Shown here: positions 45,105-53,211 of the stretch, one piece after another
Layout of the letters: each line of letters starts with the position of its first letter
Numbering within the stretch: position 1 is the first letter of the stretch
DNA from: Chitinophaga pinensis
Lineage (GTDB): Bacteria > Bacteroidota > Bacteroidia > Chitinophagales > CAIOSU01
DNA length: 64,000 bases
Assembly (NCBI GenBank): GCA_945901065.1
Contig: CAMDKI010000007.1
Coordinates: 124,001-188,000, forward strand
Reading direction: 5' to 3'
The notes under the pieces: model-generated
The model's database searches: none
What the model was told of the DNA's origin: nothing
Seen by the model: the letters and a program-made list of their open reading frames with translations, nothing else
Position numbers and translations under genes: made by a program

Positions 45105-46793
45105 ATGAATATACAAACTCACTTCCAAAAATCCATACTTTTCTTAGGGCTATACCTAATATTTTTCGCTATTGTATTTCTACAGTACCCGCTCAATGAA
45201 TCTTTAACAGGCAATACCGATAGTTGGTTTTATGTAGGGGCATTTAAATTATACGAGTCGTATGTTTTGTCGCTTTTTGTTGATGTGCCCATTGGTGAGG
45301 CATTGTACCCCAGCGGACCAGGTTTTATGTATGGCGACCCATGCTTTTTCGGCGCTCTGCTTTATCGGCCATTCTGCTGGCTAGGTATGAACGAGCTTTG
45401 GGCTTGGTGCAGCATGTTGATTGTGGTATATGCTACCAATGCATTTGGAGCCTATCTGTTTTTTGGCAATTGGGCTAAAAAGAACCTAACCGCTTTTTGG
45501 GCTGGACTTGCGCTAGGCGCATCTGTGTTTAGTTTCGGTAATATGGATAGCCCTAATGCCTTTTATTTGGGCACCATGTTTTTTTGCCTGCATTATTCCA
45601 ATAAGTTCTTAAATGCAGGTCAATGGAAACATTTGATTATAGCGGTGTTATTTGGGGCCAGCACGTTATATTTTTCGGCTTACATTTTCGTGTTTCAAGC
45701 GTTATTACTACTATTTCTTTGGGTATACTACTATAGTAAAGTTTTGGCTGTTGAAGGGTTAATAAAGAAACTGGCAAGCGCTAATGTTTTGGCCACTTTA
45801 CTGGTTGCGCCTTATTTGTTTGGGTTTCTGTGGGCTGCTGGGGGCATATCAACAGCCTGGAACCCAGTGGATAGCTTTAATATGATTGACAAGCTAAGTT
45901 TGGATTTGCCCGACTTAGTGCGGCCGCTAGAGGGTAATTTAATTTATCCGACGTTGAAAGATGGATTGCAAGACCATCCGTTTTTTTACGCCCAACACGC
46001 TGTGTTTCCGGGTATTTTGTTTTTTGTGCTGGCCGTGGCGGGTTACATTATGGCTCCAGAACGCAGTAAGGTTTGGCTGGTTTTGTCTGTAATTGGTTTT
46101 ATTATGGCTGTTGGGCCGTGCATTCACGTTGCTGGCGTGCGCATACCCATGCCCATGGAAATATTGTATAAGTATGCAGGGCTCAATGGCTCAATTCGCA
46201 ACCCTGTGCGCCTATGGTATTTGGTGCTTATTGGTCTCATTGGGCTAACGCTACCTGCTATCGATAAGCTGTTGGATAGGCCAAAGGGCATTTTGCTTCT
46301 GCTATTGGTTGTTGGTATATATATTATTGAAAACGTACCAATTAATGCGCCCAAATACAATGCAACAGCTTATGTGTATCCCGATAAAGGTTATATGGAT
46401 GTGCTGGCCATCGAACCTGATGCTGTATTGCTAGAGCTGCCATCGGCAGTTTATACCCGTGGCGAATGGCCGAGGGGGCTCAATGAATTTTCGAGAGAAT
46501 ACATCTACATGTTTTGGCAAACCAAGCACCACCTGAATTTGGTGAATGGATGTAACGGATTTTTACCAGTAACCCGTTTGATGCTGGATGATATGCTTTG
46601 TCGGTTGGTTGATGACAATACTTTAAGTCAATTGGCACAACAATTTGGTGTAAGTGTGGTTATTTTTCATAAAAACTTAACTTTGCTTGAAGACGACAAG
46701 CGAATAGAGGCTTATATTAGAAACCACCAAGGCTTGCAACAAGAGCTTGAAACGCCCAATACCATCATCTACCGAATAAAACCGCTACCATGA
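45105..46793 (+). CDS. Multi-pass membrane protein, GT-C-like (DSWxY family, copy 2)
   Basis: 562 residues, the same length as the 37698 protein and clearly homologous: loop GNTDSWFYVG (D39, W41, Y43), EALYPSGPG, a central RIPMPMEILYKYAG matching TMPMGWLYQVTD, and the tail FSREYIYMFWQTKH then NG. About 12 hydrophobic segments. It starts a six-gene plus-strand operon and overlaps the GT2 gene that follows by 4 bases, a tight GT-C/GT2 pairing. Probably a polyprenyl-phosphate sugar transferase; the donor may be what the coupled GT2 makes. Confidence 0.7.
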   Translation: MNIQTHFQKSILFLGLYLIFFAIVFLQYPLNESLTGNTDSWFYVGAFKLYESYVLSLFVDVPIGEALYPSGPGFMYGDPCFFGALLYRPFCWLGMNELWAWCSMLIVVYATNAFGAYLFFGNWAKKNLTAFWAGLALGASVFSFGNMDSPNAFYLGTMFFCLHYSNKFLNAGQWKHLIIAVLFGASTLYFSAYIFVFQALLLLFLWVYYYSKVLAVEGLIKKLASANVLATLLVAPYLFGFLWAAGGISTAWNPVDSFNMIDKLSLDLPDLVRPLEGNLIYPTLKDGLQDHPFFYAQHAVFPGILFFVLAVAGYIMAPERSKVWLVLSVIGFIMAVGPCIHVAGVRIPMPMEILYKYAGLNGSIRNPVRLWYLVLIGLIGLTLPAIDKLLDRPKGILLLLLVVGIYIIENVPINAPKYNATAYVYPDKGYMDVLAIEPDAVLLELPSAVYTRGEWPRGLNEFSREYIYMFWQTKHHLNLVNGCNGFLPVTRLMLDDMLCRLVDDNTLSQLAQQFGVSVVIFHKNLTLLEDDKRIEAYIRNHQGLQQELETPNTIIYRIKPLP

Positions 46794-47434
46794 GTAAGGC
46801 GCTAGTGTGCCTACCTACTTTGAATGAGAAGCAAAGCATTGCCCTCATGATTGACCAAATTAAGGCGCTTGGCCTCGATTTGGTTGTTTGTGATGCAGGT
46901 TCGACAGACGGAACGGTAGAGATTGCAAAAGAGAAGGGCATAACGGTGCTATACCGCGATGCACCAGGCAAAGGCTCGGGTATGCAGAAAGCTTTGCAAT
47001 ATGGCAATGATGAAGGATATGATTCGATCTTGTTTATTGATTGCGATGAGACGTACCCGGTAAATGACATACCAAAACTATTATCGAACATGGGCGAATA
47101 CAAAATGGTAGTGGGAGCCCGCAGCCAAAAGCAAGTTGCTTTCATAAATGGCTTGGGCAACCATGGCTTCAATTTTTTGATTAATACCTTGTTTTGGGGT
47201 AGATTGAAAGACATCAATTCGGGCATGCGTGCGCTAGATGTAAAAACGTATTTGCCACTTATTGATGCTAATAACTTTGATGTGGAAACCCAGATAAGCT
47301 GCCTTACCTTGAAGCACCGCATCAAGTATTTGGAGATACCGATACAATATGCCGAGCGTAATGGACAAAGCAAGGTTCAGTATCGCGATGGCTTTTCGAT
47401 ACTTTGGCGCATAGCCCGCGAACGCTTCAAGTGA
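46790..47434 (+). CDS. Family 2 glycosyltransferase (DPM-like)
   Basis: 214 residues, compact GT-A domain: ALVCLPTLNEKQSI, VCDAGSTDGTVE (33-44), the acidic site FIDCDETYP (D84, D86), and KDINSGMRALDV. No membrane helices. Coupled by ATGA to the membrane protein gene at 45105, so the GT2 and GT-C products are made together. This is the classic two-part arrangement in which the GT2 loads a sugar on polyprenyl phosphate and the GT-C protein spends it. The nucleotide donor might be CDP- or UDP-linked; the next four genes make a CDP sugar. Confidence 0.87.
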   Translation: MSKALVCLPTLNEKQSIALMIDQIKALGLDLVVCDAGSTDGTVEIAKEKGITVLYRDAPGKGSGMQKALQYGNDEGYDSILFIDCDETYPVNDIPKLLSNMGEYKMVVGARSQKQVAFINGLGNHGFNFLINTLFWGRLKDINSGMRALDVKTYLPLIDANNFDVETQISCLTLKHRIKYLEIPIQYAERNGQSKVQYRDGFSILWRIARERFK

Positions 47435-47488
47435 GTAGTTGCAGTATATTTTAGCTATATTAGCACTATACATCATCAAGATGTTGAT

Positions 47489-48265
47489 ATGAAGGTACTG
47501 ATACTGGCAGGTGGCAAAGGCACACGGCTACTGGAAGAAACTGGCGTAATGCCGAAGCCCATGGTGCAAATTGGTGATAAGCCTATCTTATGGCATATCA
47601 TGAAGTATTACTCCACGTTTGGTTTCAACGAGTTTGTAATTCTTTTGGGTTACAAGGGCTATCAAATTAAAGAATACTTCGCCAACTACTCATTGCACCA
47701 AAACGATGTTTCAATCGATTTAGGCAGCAACGAACTCAGCACTTTTAAAAACAATACTGAACCTTGGAAAGTGACCCTGCTTGAAACAGGCCTTGAAACC
47801 ATGACCGGCGCTCGTATAAAAATGGCCGAGGAACATGTTGGCAACCAGACCTTTATGCTTACTTATGGCGATGGATTGGCCGATGTTGACCTGGCAGCCT
47901 TGTTAACTAGCCACAAGCAAAGTGGCAAGGCACTTACTGTTACGGCAGTGCAGCCCGAAAGCCGCTTTGGGGTGCTTACCATGGACGAAGATGGCAATGT
48001 GTCTTCGTTTACGGAAAAGCCAGCCGATAATGGAAGTTGGATAAACGGGGGTTTTTTTGTGTGCGAGCCCGAGGTGTTTGATTATATTGGTGATGGTCCA
48101 GAGGTTGTTTTTGAACAGCAGCCAATGCGCAACCTTGCTCACGAAGGCAAAATGCACGCTCGGAAACATTATGGCAGCTGGAAGTGTATGGATACACAAC
48201 GCGACAATATTCAGCTTAATGATATTTGGAACAACCAGGGGGCCTTTTGGAAAGTATGGAAATGA
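47489..48265 (+). CDS. rfbF: Glucose-1-phosphate cytidylyltransferase
   Basis: 258 residues, the normal length. The nucleotidyl-transfer signature is LILAGGKGTRLLEETGVMPKP (first part at 4-14), followed by IGDKPILWHIMKYY, which in this subgroup favours CTP. FMLTYGDGLADVD and SSFTEKP are further conserved blocks. It makes CDP-glucose from glucose-1-phosphate and CTP for the CDP-glucose dehydratase encoded next, with which it overlaps by 4 bases. The pair defines the CDP-6-deoxyhexose route. Confidence 0.93.
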   Translation: MKVLILAGGKGTRLLEETGVMPKPMVQIGDKPILWHIMKYYSTFGFNEFVILLGYKGYQIKEYFANYSLHQNDVSIDLGSNELSTFKNNTEPWKVTLLETGLETMTGARIKMAEEHVGNQTFMLTYGDGLADVDLAALLTSHKQSGKALTVTAVQPESRFGVLTMDEDGNVSSFTEKPADNGSWINGGFFVCEPEVFDYIGDGPEVVFEQQPMRNLAHEGKMHARKHYGSWKCMDTQRDNIQLNDIWNNQGAFWKVWK

Positions 48266-49359
48266 TGTTCGGTGGAAAATATAAAGGTGCCAAAGTACTA
48301 GTTACTGGTAACACAGGTTTTAAAGGAAGCTGGTTATGCTTGTGGCTGCAACAGCTAGGTGCCAATGTAGTAGGCTTGGCCGATGCCATACCTACTAGTC
48401 CGGCAATGTATGACCTGCTAAAGCTTGAAAAGACTATAAAACAATATTGGGTTGATGTGCGTAACGCCGATGGCGTTCTAGAGGCATTGCGCGCCGAAGC
48501 TCCCGATATTGTATTTCACATGGCAGCGCGCTCGGTAGTGCGCCATGGTTTTATCGACCCATTGGGTACCCTTGCCGTAAATGCTATGGGCACTGCCAAT
48601 GTATTGGAGGCGGTGCGCCAAATAGCCAAGCCGTGCAGCGTGGTAGTGGTAACCAGCGACAAATGCTATGATAACAAAGAATGGCCTTGGGGCTATCGCG
48701 AAACTGATGCCCTCGGTGGTCGGGATATATACAGCGCCAGCAAGGCAAGTGCCGAGCACATTACCCATGCTTACGTGGCTTCATTTTTCGGTAATAATGA
48801 TGATATTAAAGTGGTAACGGCTCGTTCTGGCAATGTTATAGGTGGTGGCGATTGGTCCGACCATCGCATTGTTCCCGATTTTATTAGGGCTGTAGAGGCT
48901 AAAACTAAAATGGAGCTTCGCCACCCGGAAGCTACAAGACCTTGGCAGTTTGTACTTGAGCCAGTAAGCGCTTATCTGCGTTTGGGGCAGGTATTACAAA
49001 CGGGCACCGATATACATGGAGAGGCATTTAATTTTGGGCCTGGGTACGCTAACAGCATAACCGTTGCAACCCTGCTCGAAACGCTTAACAAGCGCATGAC
49101 TGACAAACCGCTCTCTGAAGTAGTTACCCAAAGCGAAGACAAAGACCACCGTGAAGCAGGCCTATTGAAATTGACTTGGGATAAGGCGCATGCTCAATTG
49201 CAGTGGGCACCCGTATTGTCGTTTAACGAAACTATAGACCTTACCGCCGATTGGTATCGTGCGTATTTAGCTGGCGAAGAAATGCTAGCAGTTACGCAGC
49301 AACAAATTGAAGGGTATTACCAAAAAGCTGTTAACCAAAAGCTTACATGGGCGAGCTAA
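48262..49359 (+). CDS. rfbG: CDP-glucose 4,6-dehydratase
   Basis: 365 residues from ATG 48262 (an adjacent ATG at 48265 is equally placed; the longer frame into rfbF is an artefact). Cofactor motif VTGNTGFKGSW (14-24), TSDKCYDNKEWPWGYRE (131-147) with the catalytic region typical of RfbG, and Y157/K161 in DIYSASKAS. RPWQFVLEP is the CDP-sugar dehydratase hallmark. It converts CDP-glucose to CDP-4-keto-6-deoxyglucose. The usual next enzyme, the RfbH 3-dehydratase, is not in the window; a cupin and a reductase follow instead. Confidence 0.92.
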   Translation: MMFGGKYKGAKVLVTGNTGFKGSWLCLWLQQLGANVVGLADAIPTSPAMYDLLKLEKTIKQYWVDVRNADGVLEALRAEAPDIVFHMAARSVVRHGFIDPLGTLAVNAMGTANVLEAVRQIAKPCSVVVVTSDKCYDNKEWPWGYRETDALGGRDIYSASKASAEHITHAYVASFFGNNDDIKVVTARSGNVIGGGDWSDHRIVPDFIRAVEAKTKMELRHPEATRPWQFVLEPVSAYLRLGQVLQTGTDIHGEAFNFGPGYANSITVATLLETLNKRMTDKPLSEVVTQSEDKDHREAGLLKLTWDKAHAQLQWAPVLSFNETIDLTADWYRAYLAGEEMLAVTQQQIEGYYQKAVNQKLTWAS

Positions 49360-49787
49360 GCATACCTGGCCTATTATTGTCGGCTGCCAGCCGCATACCG
49401 GTAGAGGCTGGCGATGCCATTACCTTTATCAAAGAAGGCGAACGCGGCTATATGGGTATTGCCGAGGTGTATGGCTCGTTTATAAAACAGGGTGAAAAAA
49501 AAGGTTGGCGTAGGCACAATGAAATTACGATGAATATTGTGGTGCCCGTGGGGCAAATACGCTTTGTGCTATATGACAACCGCATAGGCAGTGCTGGGTT
49601 TGGCTTGTTTGAAAATATTATATTAGGGACGGACAATTACCAAAGGCTAACTGTTCCGCCGGGCATTTGGATGGCGTTTGAGGGCCTGTCAGAAGGGGAG
49701 AATTTACTTTGGAATGCCATAAACCAAGTTCATAACCCGGCTGAAGCCGATACCAAAGAACTTTCAGCGATTGAGTATGCGTGGTAA
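49347..49787 (+). CDS. RmlC-like cupin, probable keto-sugar epimerase
   Basis: 146 residues, shorter than RmlC (about 180). Cupin features: GWRRHNEITMNIVVPVG with H57 where RmlC has its general base, IRFVLYDNR, and VPPGIWMAFEGLS for the second cupin half. The RmlC YK-x-T-x-x-Y stretch is replaced by LWNAINQVHNPAEAD, so the usual catalytic Tyr is not evident. The gene overlaps rfbG by 13 bases and the reductase by 11, placing it between dehydratase and reductase. Epimerisation of CDP-4-keto-6-deoxyglucose at C3 and/or C5 is the best guess; isomerisation is an alternative. Confidence 0.75.
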   Translation: MGELSIPGLLLSAASRIPVEAGDAITFIKEGERGYMGIAEVYGSFIKQGEKKGWRRHNEITMNIVVPVGQIRFVLYDNRIGSAGFGLFENIILGTDNYQRLTVPPGIWMAFEGLSEGENLLWNAINQVHNPAEADTKELSAIEYAW

Positions 49788-50694
49788 AGTATTGATAACC
49801 GGTGGCACGGGCTACGTTGGTGGCTGGGTGCTAGAATCATTGCTGAATGCTGGCTATGAGGTGACCAATCTAGGTTGGAAGGCGCACTCAAATCCAAATG
49901 TTGAAAGTTTGATAGCCAGCATAACGGACCAAGAGGCAATTCATCAAGCCCTATCCAATCGATACTTTGATACCGTATTGCACCTAGCGGCTGCAAACCA
50001 ACTGGCAGATGAAGAAACGATAGAACTTGTAAATGTTAAGGGCACTCAAAACCTGATTGTTGCGCTGCAACGTGCTAGGCCACAACAATTCATCTATTTA
50101 TCCACGATAAAAGTATATGGCCCAGTTAATGGCCATATAACGGAGCTGTCAGTACCAAATTTAATTGGGTCAAGTGCTTATGGACGTTCAAAGTTGGCGG
50201 CTGAAAAACTCCTACTAGGCCTTCCCGTCGAATGGGATAATACCCGAAAAGTGGTCCTGCGCTTAAGCAATGCCTATGGTACTCCCAAAAACATGGATGT
50301 GGATACTTGGCACTTGCTGTTAAACGATTTATGCAGTAGTGCATACCAAAAGGGCGAGATTGTCCTCAAATCGGCACCCAATAGCCAACTGGATATGATT
50401 TGGTTGGGCAGTGTAGGTCAAGTAATTGTAGAAACCATTGCAAATCCGACAATTGATGGGGTGTATAATTTAGGTTCTGGTAAAAGCATAACCCTTGCAG
50501 GAGTGGCCGAAGCTGTGGCAACCGCATACCAAGAATATTTTGGGATGCCAGCCAAGTTGCAAATGCCCGATGCGAAGGGCGATTTAGTGAATCTAGAATT
50601 TGATTGCCAAAAGCTGAAGGCCCATGTGCCTTTCGATGCTTCAAACCATTTGATGGATGAAGCCAAGAAATTGTTTACACTTCTGGCAAGCTAA
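49777..50694 (+). CDS. NAD(P)-dependent extended SDR, probable CDP-4-keto-6-deoxyhexose reductase
   Basis: 305 residues from ATG 49777, overlapping the cupin gene by 11 bases; a TTG two codons earlier opens the frame. Cofactor motif VLITGGTGYVGG, the YLSTIKVYGPVNG strand, and active-site YGRSK (Tyr and Lys four apart). C-terminal GVYNLGSGKSITL is the substrate-binding loop of 4-ketosugar reductases or epimerases. Last gene of the CDP-sugar operon; it likely reduces the 4-keto group to give a CDP-6-deoxyhexose. It ends one base before the stop of the convergent radical SAM gene. Confidence 0.85.
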   Translation: MRGKVLITGGTGYVGGWVLESLLNAGYEVTNLGWKAHSNPNVESLIASITDQEAIHQALSNRYFDTVLHLAAANQLADEETIELVNVKGTQNLIVALQRARPQQFIYLSTIKVYGPVNGHITELSVPNLIGSSAYGRSKLAAEKLLLGLPVEWDNTRKVVLRLSNAYGTPKNMDVDTWHLLLNDLCSSAYQKGEIVLKSAPNSQLDMIWLGSVGQVIVETIANPTIDGVYNLGSGKSITLAGVAEAVATAYQEYFGMPAKLQMPDAKGDLVNLEFDCQKLKAHVPFDASNHLMDEAKKLFTLLAS

Positions 50695-52233
50695 TTAGCT
50701 ATTAAATCTCACGTTTACTTCGTGCAGCAAGCGCTCCGTGCTAAACTCCATAATGGTTTCTAGCAATTGATCGGGCCGCATGCGTATCAACTCGCTTGCT
50801 ATAAATTCATAGCGCAGCTCGGGTGTAAGAATTGATTTCAACGTCAACATTTTGTCTTTCAGTTCTTCACTTTCCTTACCGGTAAAGGAGGTATATAGCC
50901 ACTCCAACTGTTCGAAATAGGCCATAACAAATTGCTGAGCGCCTTGTTGGGCTAATATTTGTTCAAGTTGTTGCTCTAGGGCGGTGCCGCTATTGTTGTT
51001 AAGGTGAGCAAGGGTGGTTTCACACATATTTATCTGCCAAGGCTCTGCCATTACAGAAGCTTTTATACTGCTCCAGTGCTCAAAAGTATTAGGGGATATT
51101 TTAAAAGGTTTTGATTGTGCCTGTACCAGCCACGCCTCCAATTGGTTCACCAAGTCATTAAATACCGAAGCATTGTGGCGGGCTATTTCGGTATCGTTAG
51201 GCAAGGAAGTTCTTTTGTATAAATCAATCAGCGATTCCAACTCATCAACTGGCAAGAATTTCAAACTATATATCTCAGGTTGAAAAACGGTATTGAAAAA
51301 CAATCTGATGCCCTCTTTATTGGCATACTGCATCATAGCTGGTAGCTCATCCTTGTTTAAGGTCATTGGGCATACAGCAAAGCTCAATTGGGTACCTTTC
51401 TCTTGGCAATATGCCCTCAATTGCCCAACGTTTTCCATCACCCTGATAAATGATGCATTCTTGCGAATTACGTTATACGTGCCCTCCACCAAGCTATCAA
51501 TGGATATAACAGGGTTTACTTTTAGCCTATTTAAAAGAGCACGCACTTTGTTGTTGTACACGGTGGCATTAGTAGTAATGTAAATATTTATGTTCGGGTT
51601 TACTTCTGCAATAGCCTCCCATATTTGGTAATAAATGTCAATCAAAAACGGCTCTCCGCCCAAAAATTTGGCCTCTTGGAGATAAGGCAAAAAAGATTTT
51701 AATTGCTCCACAAACCCACCATCATAGGGTTGGTGGATAGGGGGCAGGTGCTCTCTGTTTTTGCGAATGGTAGACGAGAAATAACCGTGGCACATTACGC
51801 ACTCTAGGTTGCAAGTGTTGCTAAGCTCAAACTCCATACTGCTAGGCATTTTCTGCCATTGGCCGTGTTTAAGTTTGTTTCGCAGTTTTTCAGGTATATT
51901 TTCCCATTTGCCGCTGGCGTTTTCATCAAACCCTCGGGCGCGGCTGCCCATAAAGTTGTGAGCTAAAAGCTGCTTGGCACATATTTCGCAACCACCACCT
52001 AAGTCGTTGGCATTAATATAGTTTCGCAATTCATCGGCCTTACTGCTAAACCAAATATCTACTAGGCTCGTTTTGGGGTAGCTACCCAATACATGTGTGC
52101 GATTGAAGCAACAAGCAGTAACATCGCCATTTTGCTCAAAATTCATATTCACAAACGGCGCATGGCAGAGCTTCTCCGTGGCTTTAATGGCTCGGGTGGC
52201 ATTATATGCATTTATCAATTTTGGCTCTATCAT
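50695..52233 (-). CDS. Radical SAM protein with N-terminal twitch/SPASM-like domain
   Basis: 512 residues from ATG 52233 (a TTG nine codons earlier opens the frame). Residues 23-85 look like a SPASM/twitch auxiliary iron-sulfur domain: C23, then DG and CC (C41, C42), SLVDIW, and CEIC (C82, C85). The radical SAM triad follows: C141, C145, C148 in NTCNLECVMC, with FLGGEPFL and ISIDSL further on. Thus the auxiliary domain precedes the core, the reverse of most SPASM enzymes; N-terminal twitch radical SAM proteins are known but poorly characterised. The last 150 residues are helical with no known domain. Substrate unknown; it sits at the end of the glycan locus. Confidence 0.85.
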   Translation of the reverse strand: MIEPKLINAYNATRAIKATEKLCHAPFVNMNFEQNGDVTACCFNRTHVLGSYPKTSLVDIWFSSKADELRNYINANDLGGGCEICAKQLLAHNFMGSRARGFDENASGKWENIPEKLRNKLKHGQWQKMPSSMEFELSNTCNLECVMCHGYFSSTIRKNREHLPPIHQPYDGGFVEQLKSFLPYLQEAKFLGGEPFLIDIYYQIWEAIAEVNPNINIYITTNATVYNNKVRALLNRLKVNPVISIDSLVEGTYNVIRKNASFIRVMENVGQLRAYCQEKGTQLSFAVCPMTLNKDELPAMMQYANKEGIRLFFNTVFQPEIYSLKFLPVDELESLIDLYKRTSLPNDTEIARHNASVFNDLVNQLEAWLVQAQSKPFKISPNTFEHWSSIKASVMAEPWQINMCETTLAHLNNNSGTALEQQLEQILAQQGAQQFVMAYFEQLEWLYTSFTGKESEELKDKMLTLKSILTPELRYEFIASELIRMRPDQLLETIMEFSTERLLHEVNVRFNS

Positions 52234-52380
52234 AGCATTGTCAAACACTAAATTACACAAATAGGCACGTTTGTTAGCGCTAAGGGCTTTTTAACCAACT
52301 TAATCGGCTGCTGGAGTCAATTTGCTTGCCGTATTCAGGGCATTGTTGAGCAATCATTTTGTTTGTGCCAATATTTAAGA

Positions 52381-52410
52381 TTGCCGTCCCGATTTTTTCC
52401 GTTATTTTTG
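52381..52410 (+). promoter_or_regulatory. Bacteroidota promoter of gcvH
   Basis: TTG at 52381-52383, exactly 19 bases, then TATTTTTG at 52403-52410. This is a full match to the -33/-7 consensus. Predicted transcription start is about 13 bases before the gcvH ATG. The 195-base gap to the divergent radical SAM gene holds no gene. Confidence 0.6.
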
Positions 52411-52428
52411 AGAATAAAATAGAGAATA

Positions 52429-52806
52429 ATGAGCAACTATCCTGCTAACCTGAAGTATAGCAAAGAACATGAGTGGGTTCGTGTTGAAGGTGACGAAGCC
52501 TACATTGGTATTACATACTTTGCACAGCGCGAGTTGGGCGACATTGTGTATGTAGACGTAGCAACCGTTGGCGACCAGATTGAAAAAGATGCCGTGTTTG
52601 GAACCGTAGAAGCTGTTAAAACCGTTTCTGACCTGTTTATGCCTGTATCTGGCAAAGTATTGGAGTTTAACGAAGACCTCAACAACGAGCCCGAGCAAGT
52701 GAACACTGACCCTTATGGAAAAGGTTGGATGATTAAAATTGCGCTTACCAACAAAGCAGAGTTGGATGAGTTGTTTGACAACGCCGCGTACGAGGCACAA
52801 TTGTAA
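52429..52806 (+). CDS. gcvH: Glycine cleavage system H protein
   Basis: 125 residues, full length. Lipoyl domain with the modified lysine K64 in [16 protein letters not shown], the ELGDIVYVD strand and the [19 protein letters not shown] C-terminal region (YGKGWMIKI at about 97-105). It carries the aminomethyl group between the P, T and L proteins of glycine cleavage in the cytoplasm. A consensus promoter is directly upstream, and vanZ follows after 9 bases. The gcvH-vanZ pair is a common Bacteroidota arrangement, often beside the T9SS gene sprA, which is absent here. Confidence 0.96.
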   Translation: MSNYPANLKYSKEHEWVRVEGDEAYIGITYFAQRELGDIVYVDVATVGDQIEKDAVFGTVEAVKTVSDLFMPVSGKVLEFNEDLNNEPEQVNTDPYGKGWMIKIALTNKAELDELFDNAAYEAQL

Positions 52807-52815
52807 CAAACCAAT

Positions 52816-53196
52816 ATGCTGCTGAAATTTAGCATTCCAGCTATACTTTGGGCAGCATTTATTTTGTTTGCTTGTGTTTTGCCCCTCGGAGAAACGAAGC
52901 AAACTAACTTATTTGGTTTTTTACCAGTAGATAGTGCGGTGCATATTACGTTTTATTCGGTTTTGGTGTTTTTGTTGATGGTAGGCTTTAGTAAGCAACA
53001 TTCGCAACCAATGCTTCGGTATTATCCCGCTAAGTTTGCTATTACCTTGTCGTGTTTATACGGACTAGTAATAGAACTCTTACAGGAATCTGATATGGTA
53101 CAGAGGCATTTTGACATTTACGACCTTGTTGCAAATTTCTCGGGTGCCTTAATCGGCTATGGGTTGTTTCGGTTGGTTTATTTCAAATTGCAGTAA
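52816..53196 (+). CDS. VanZ family membrane protein
   Basis: 126 residues with three to four transmembrane segments. VDSAVHITFYSVLVFLL and the family hallmark HFDIYDLVANFSGALIGYGLF (split across two segments) are clear. VanZ proteins have a poorly defined membrane role, with some linked to glycopeptide resistance. The gene is probably co-transcribed with gcvH. The region after it (53197-53534, 338 bases) has no intact gene but holds a TonB-C-like relic and a palindrome. Confidence 0.9.
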   Translation: MLLKFSIPAILWAAFILFACVLPLGETKQTNLFGFLPVDSAVHITFYSVLVFLLMVGFSKQHSQPMLRYYPAKFAITLSCLYGLVIELLQESDMVQRHFDIYDLVANFSGALIGYGLFRLVYFKLQ

Positions 53197-53211
53197 TGTT
53201 TTTTGATGTAG

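Noticed and set aside
46765..47373. 202-codon minus-strand open frame opposite the GT2 at 46790
   Set aside because: Translation shows no domain; the plus strand has all GT2 motifs and an ATGA-coupled start.
52402..52902. 166-codon minus-strand frame over gcvH
   Set aside because: Antisense to gcvH, whose identity is certain.
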